Shown here one piece after another: positions 6,159 through 7,444 of a stretch of DNA of 7,444 nt. The position numbers and the translations under genes are program-made. The notes below the pieces were generated by a model. That model worked only from the letters and a program-made list of their open reading frames with translations, ran no database searches and was not told the origin of the DNA. Numbering within the stretch: the first letter of the stretch is position 1; each line of letters begins with the position of its first letter. This stretch comes from Helicobacteraceae bacterium (lineage in GTDB: Bacteria; Campylobacterota; Campylobacteria; Campylobacterales; Sulfurimonadaceae): assembly GCA_015488855.1 (NCBI GenBank), contig WFMY01000170.1, forward strand, positions 1 to 7,444, written 5' to 3'.

Positions 6159-7303
6159 TGATAGAAGATTTTTTAGCTGCAAAACCACTATACTATGATG
6201 AGATTGATTATGATAGATTTCCACAAATTTATAATCGTGTAAAGTCTCATTTTAAACTTCCAAAGATTATCCACCTAGTCGGAACAAATGGTAAGGGCAC
6301 AACGGGACGCTTCTTAGCTGGGGCACTTCATAATCTCTCCTATAAAGTTGGACACTTCACCTCTCCGCATATTTCAAAATTTAATGAAAGAATATGGTTA
6401 GATGGGCAAGATGCAAGTGATGCACTATTAGAAGTCGCACACCAAAGGCTTTTGGGAATTTTGAGTAAAGAGGATAGCGATGTTCTGAGCTATTTTGAAT
6501 ATACAACACTACTTGGGATGATAGTATTTGAAGATTGTGAATTTGTAGTGCTTGAAGCTGGGCTTGGTGGTGAGTTTGATGCAACAGCAGTCTTTGATAA
6601 AATATTGACTTTAGTGACACCTATCGATAGAGATCATGAGGATTTTTTAGGCAAAACTATAGAAGCAATTGCAAAAACAAAACTTAGAGCAATTAAGCAT
6701 ACCGCTATTATTGCTGAACAAAAAAATTTGGAAGTTTATGATGTTGTAGAGAACTTGGCTCAAGAGAGAGGTCTTCTTATCTACAAAGTAGAGGAGATGC
6801 TAAGCAAAGATGATAAAAAATTACTTTTAGAGATATCAAAAGAGTTAGAGCTAGCATTTTATTTGGAGCAAAATTTAGCTTTAAGCATCGCGGCACTCTG
6901 TTGTCTTGGAATCGCCTATGAAAAAGAAAGCTTTAAAGATTCAAAGCTTTTTGGTAGATTAACAAGATTTCGTGATAATATTCTTATTGATGTGGGACAT
7001 AATTCTTTAGCTGCATGCTCTATAATGACTCAGTTAAGTCCAAACAAATATATTTTAATTTATAATACATACAAAGATAAGGACTTTAAGGAGATTCTTC
7101 GTATCCTTAAACCTATTATAGAGCATGTGGAGATTATTGATATTGATGGACAAAGAGTTGCATCATTGGACTCACTTCATAAAGTTTTAATTGACTTAGA
7201 GATAGAATATACCAAATATAATAAGATTAGTAAAAATAATAACTATTTGATTTTTGGTTCCTTTAGTGTAGCCCAGAATTTTTTAAGAGAGTACAATGAA
7301 TAA
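6158..7303 (+). CDS. folC: FolC: folylpolyglutamate synthase / dihydrofolate synthase
   Basis: A 381-aa Mur-ligase-family enzyme that joins glutamate to dihydropteroate and/or extends the glutamate tail of folates using ATP, in the cytoplasm. The P-loop is GTNGKGT (42-48). Next come FTSPHI (67-72), NERI (76-79), FEYTT (113-117), EAGLGGEFDAT (133-143) and DHEDFLGKTIEAIAKTK (159-175), whose Lys 175 aligns with the lysine that is carbamylated in this family. The C-terminal domain begins near the FGR at 265-267, followed by DVGHNS (278-283) in place of the usual DGAHNP. Length is short compared with E. coli FolC (about 420) but complete. The start is GTG at 6158, sharing a base with the upstream TAG. 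The nearest AGGG (6141-6144) is 13 nt away, so initiation probably depends on coupling, and no in-frame ATG occurs nearby. The 3' end overlaps the next gene by 8 nt. Whether it has both activities or only one cannot be decided from sequence. Confidence 0.93.
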   Translation: MIEDFLAAKPLYYDEIDYDRFPQIYNRVKSHFKLPKIIHLVGTNGKGTTGRFLAGALHNLSYKVGHFTSPHISKFNERIWLDGQDASDALLEVAHQRLLGILSKEDSDVLSYFEYTTLLGMIVFEDCEFVVLEAGLGGEFDATAVFDKILTLVTPIDRDHEDFLGKTIEAIAKTKLRAIKHTAIIAEQKNLEVYDVVENLAQERGLLIYKVEEMLSKDDKKLLLEISKELELAFYLEQNLALSIAALCCLGIAYEKESFKDSKLFGRLTRFRDNILIDVGHNSLAACSIMTQLSPNKYILIYNTYKDKDFKEILRILKPIIEHVEIIDIDGQRVASLDSLHKVLIDLEIEYTKYNKISKNNNYLIFGSFSVAQNFLREYNE

Positions 7304-7444
7304 TCACTTTACTATTACAATAAACGATGATAACGGTGTAAGACAGTTTAATCTGCACCAAATAGTAAAAAAGATTATCTGGTATATTTTTGGCTTTATA
7401 GGATTTGTAGCCCTTGTGGCTGTTGGAACTATTCTTTATCTAAA
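7296..7444 (+). CDS. M23-family peptidoglycan peptidase, N-terminus only (Csd1/Csd2-type cell-shape protein; 3' end outside window)
   Basis: An ATG inside the end of folC opens a frame that runs off the right edge, giving 49 complete codons. The product starts MNNHFTITINDDNGVRQFNL, then has HQIVKKII and a single hydrophobic helix (about residues 31-48). This short cytoplasmic beta segment followed by one membrane anchor is the usual N-terminus of Campylobacterota M23 endopeptidases. The gene after folC in H. pylori is, from memory, csd2 (HP1544), followed by csd1 and ccmA; in C. jejuni it is Cj1087, an M23-family protein. These enzymes trim peptidoglycan cross-links and set helical cell shape. 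A purine-rich AAGAGAG (7285-7291) precedes the ATG, and the 8-nt overlap with folC indicates co-transcription. The catalytic domain is not in the window, so whether the zinc ligands are intact is unknown. The call rests on N-terminal style and gene order. Confidence 0.72.
   Translation, partial: MNNHFTITINDDNGVRQFNLHQIVKKIIWYIFGFIGFVALVAVGTILYL

Noticed and set aside
1..7444. CRISPR arrays, insertion sequences, tRNA/rRNA genes, prophage or defence genes
   Set aside because: No direct-repeat array, transposase, terminal inverted repeats, tRNA cloverleaf or defence-type protein was seen. Gene order and content are those of a core chromosomal locus.

Overview
The window looks like a piece of a Campylobacterota (epsilonproteobacterial) chromosome, most likely a Sulfurimonas-type organism. 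The base composition is AT-rich. Every gene lies on the + strand and almost no space is left between genes. The order secD - secF - small membrane protein - leuS - lptE - (GGDEF gene) - folC - M23 peptidase matches, from memory, the Helicobacter pylori HP1550-HP1544 and Campylobacter jejuni Cj1093-Cj1087 neighbourhoods. Assignment to a genus is inference; the phylum rests on gene order and on protein character.

Layout: 1-177 is the C-terminal end of SecD, followed after 4 nt by a complete secF (182-1153). The only real intergenic region (1154-1269, 116 bp) holds a strong TATAAT -10 element, a 14-bp stem-loop starting just after the predicted transcription start, and a perfect 16-nt palindrome directly upstream of the next ribosome binding site. 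From 1270 to the end of the window runs one tightly packed transcription unit: a 112-aa four-helix membrane protein of unknown function (DUF6394-like), leuS, the outer-membrane lipoprotein gene lptE, a soluble coiled-coil diguanylate cyclase, folC, and the start of an M23-family cell-shape peptidase gene. Four of its five gene junctions overlap (1, 4, 1 and 8 nt) and the fifth has a 1-nt gap, so translational coupling is likely throughout.

Functionally the window combines protein export (SecDF), leucyl-tRNA charging, LPS delivery to the outer membrane (LptE), folate polyglutamylation/dihydrofolate synthesis (FolC) and peptidoglycan trimming (M23 peptidase). These are growth and envelope housekeeping functions. 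The gene that is not core metabolism is the GGDEF protein, which has intact catalytic (GGEEF) and product-inhibition (RxxD) motifs. No mobile element, CRISPR array, tRNA/rRNA gene, long repeat or intrinsic terminator was seen. This is essentially an ordinary core-genome region. The points most worth a second look are the structured leader at 1183-1269, the unknown membrane protein it precedes, and the uncharacterised N-terminal half of the diguanylate cyclase.
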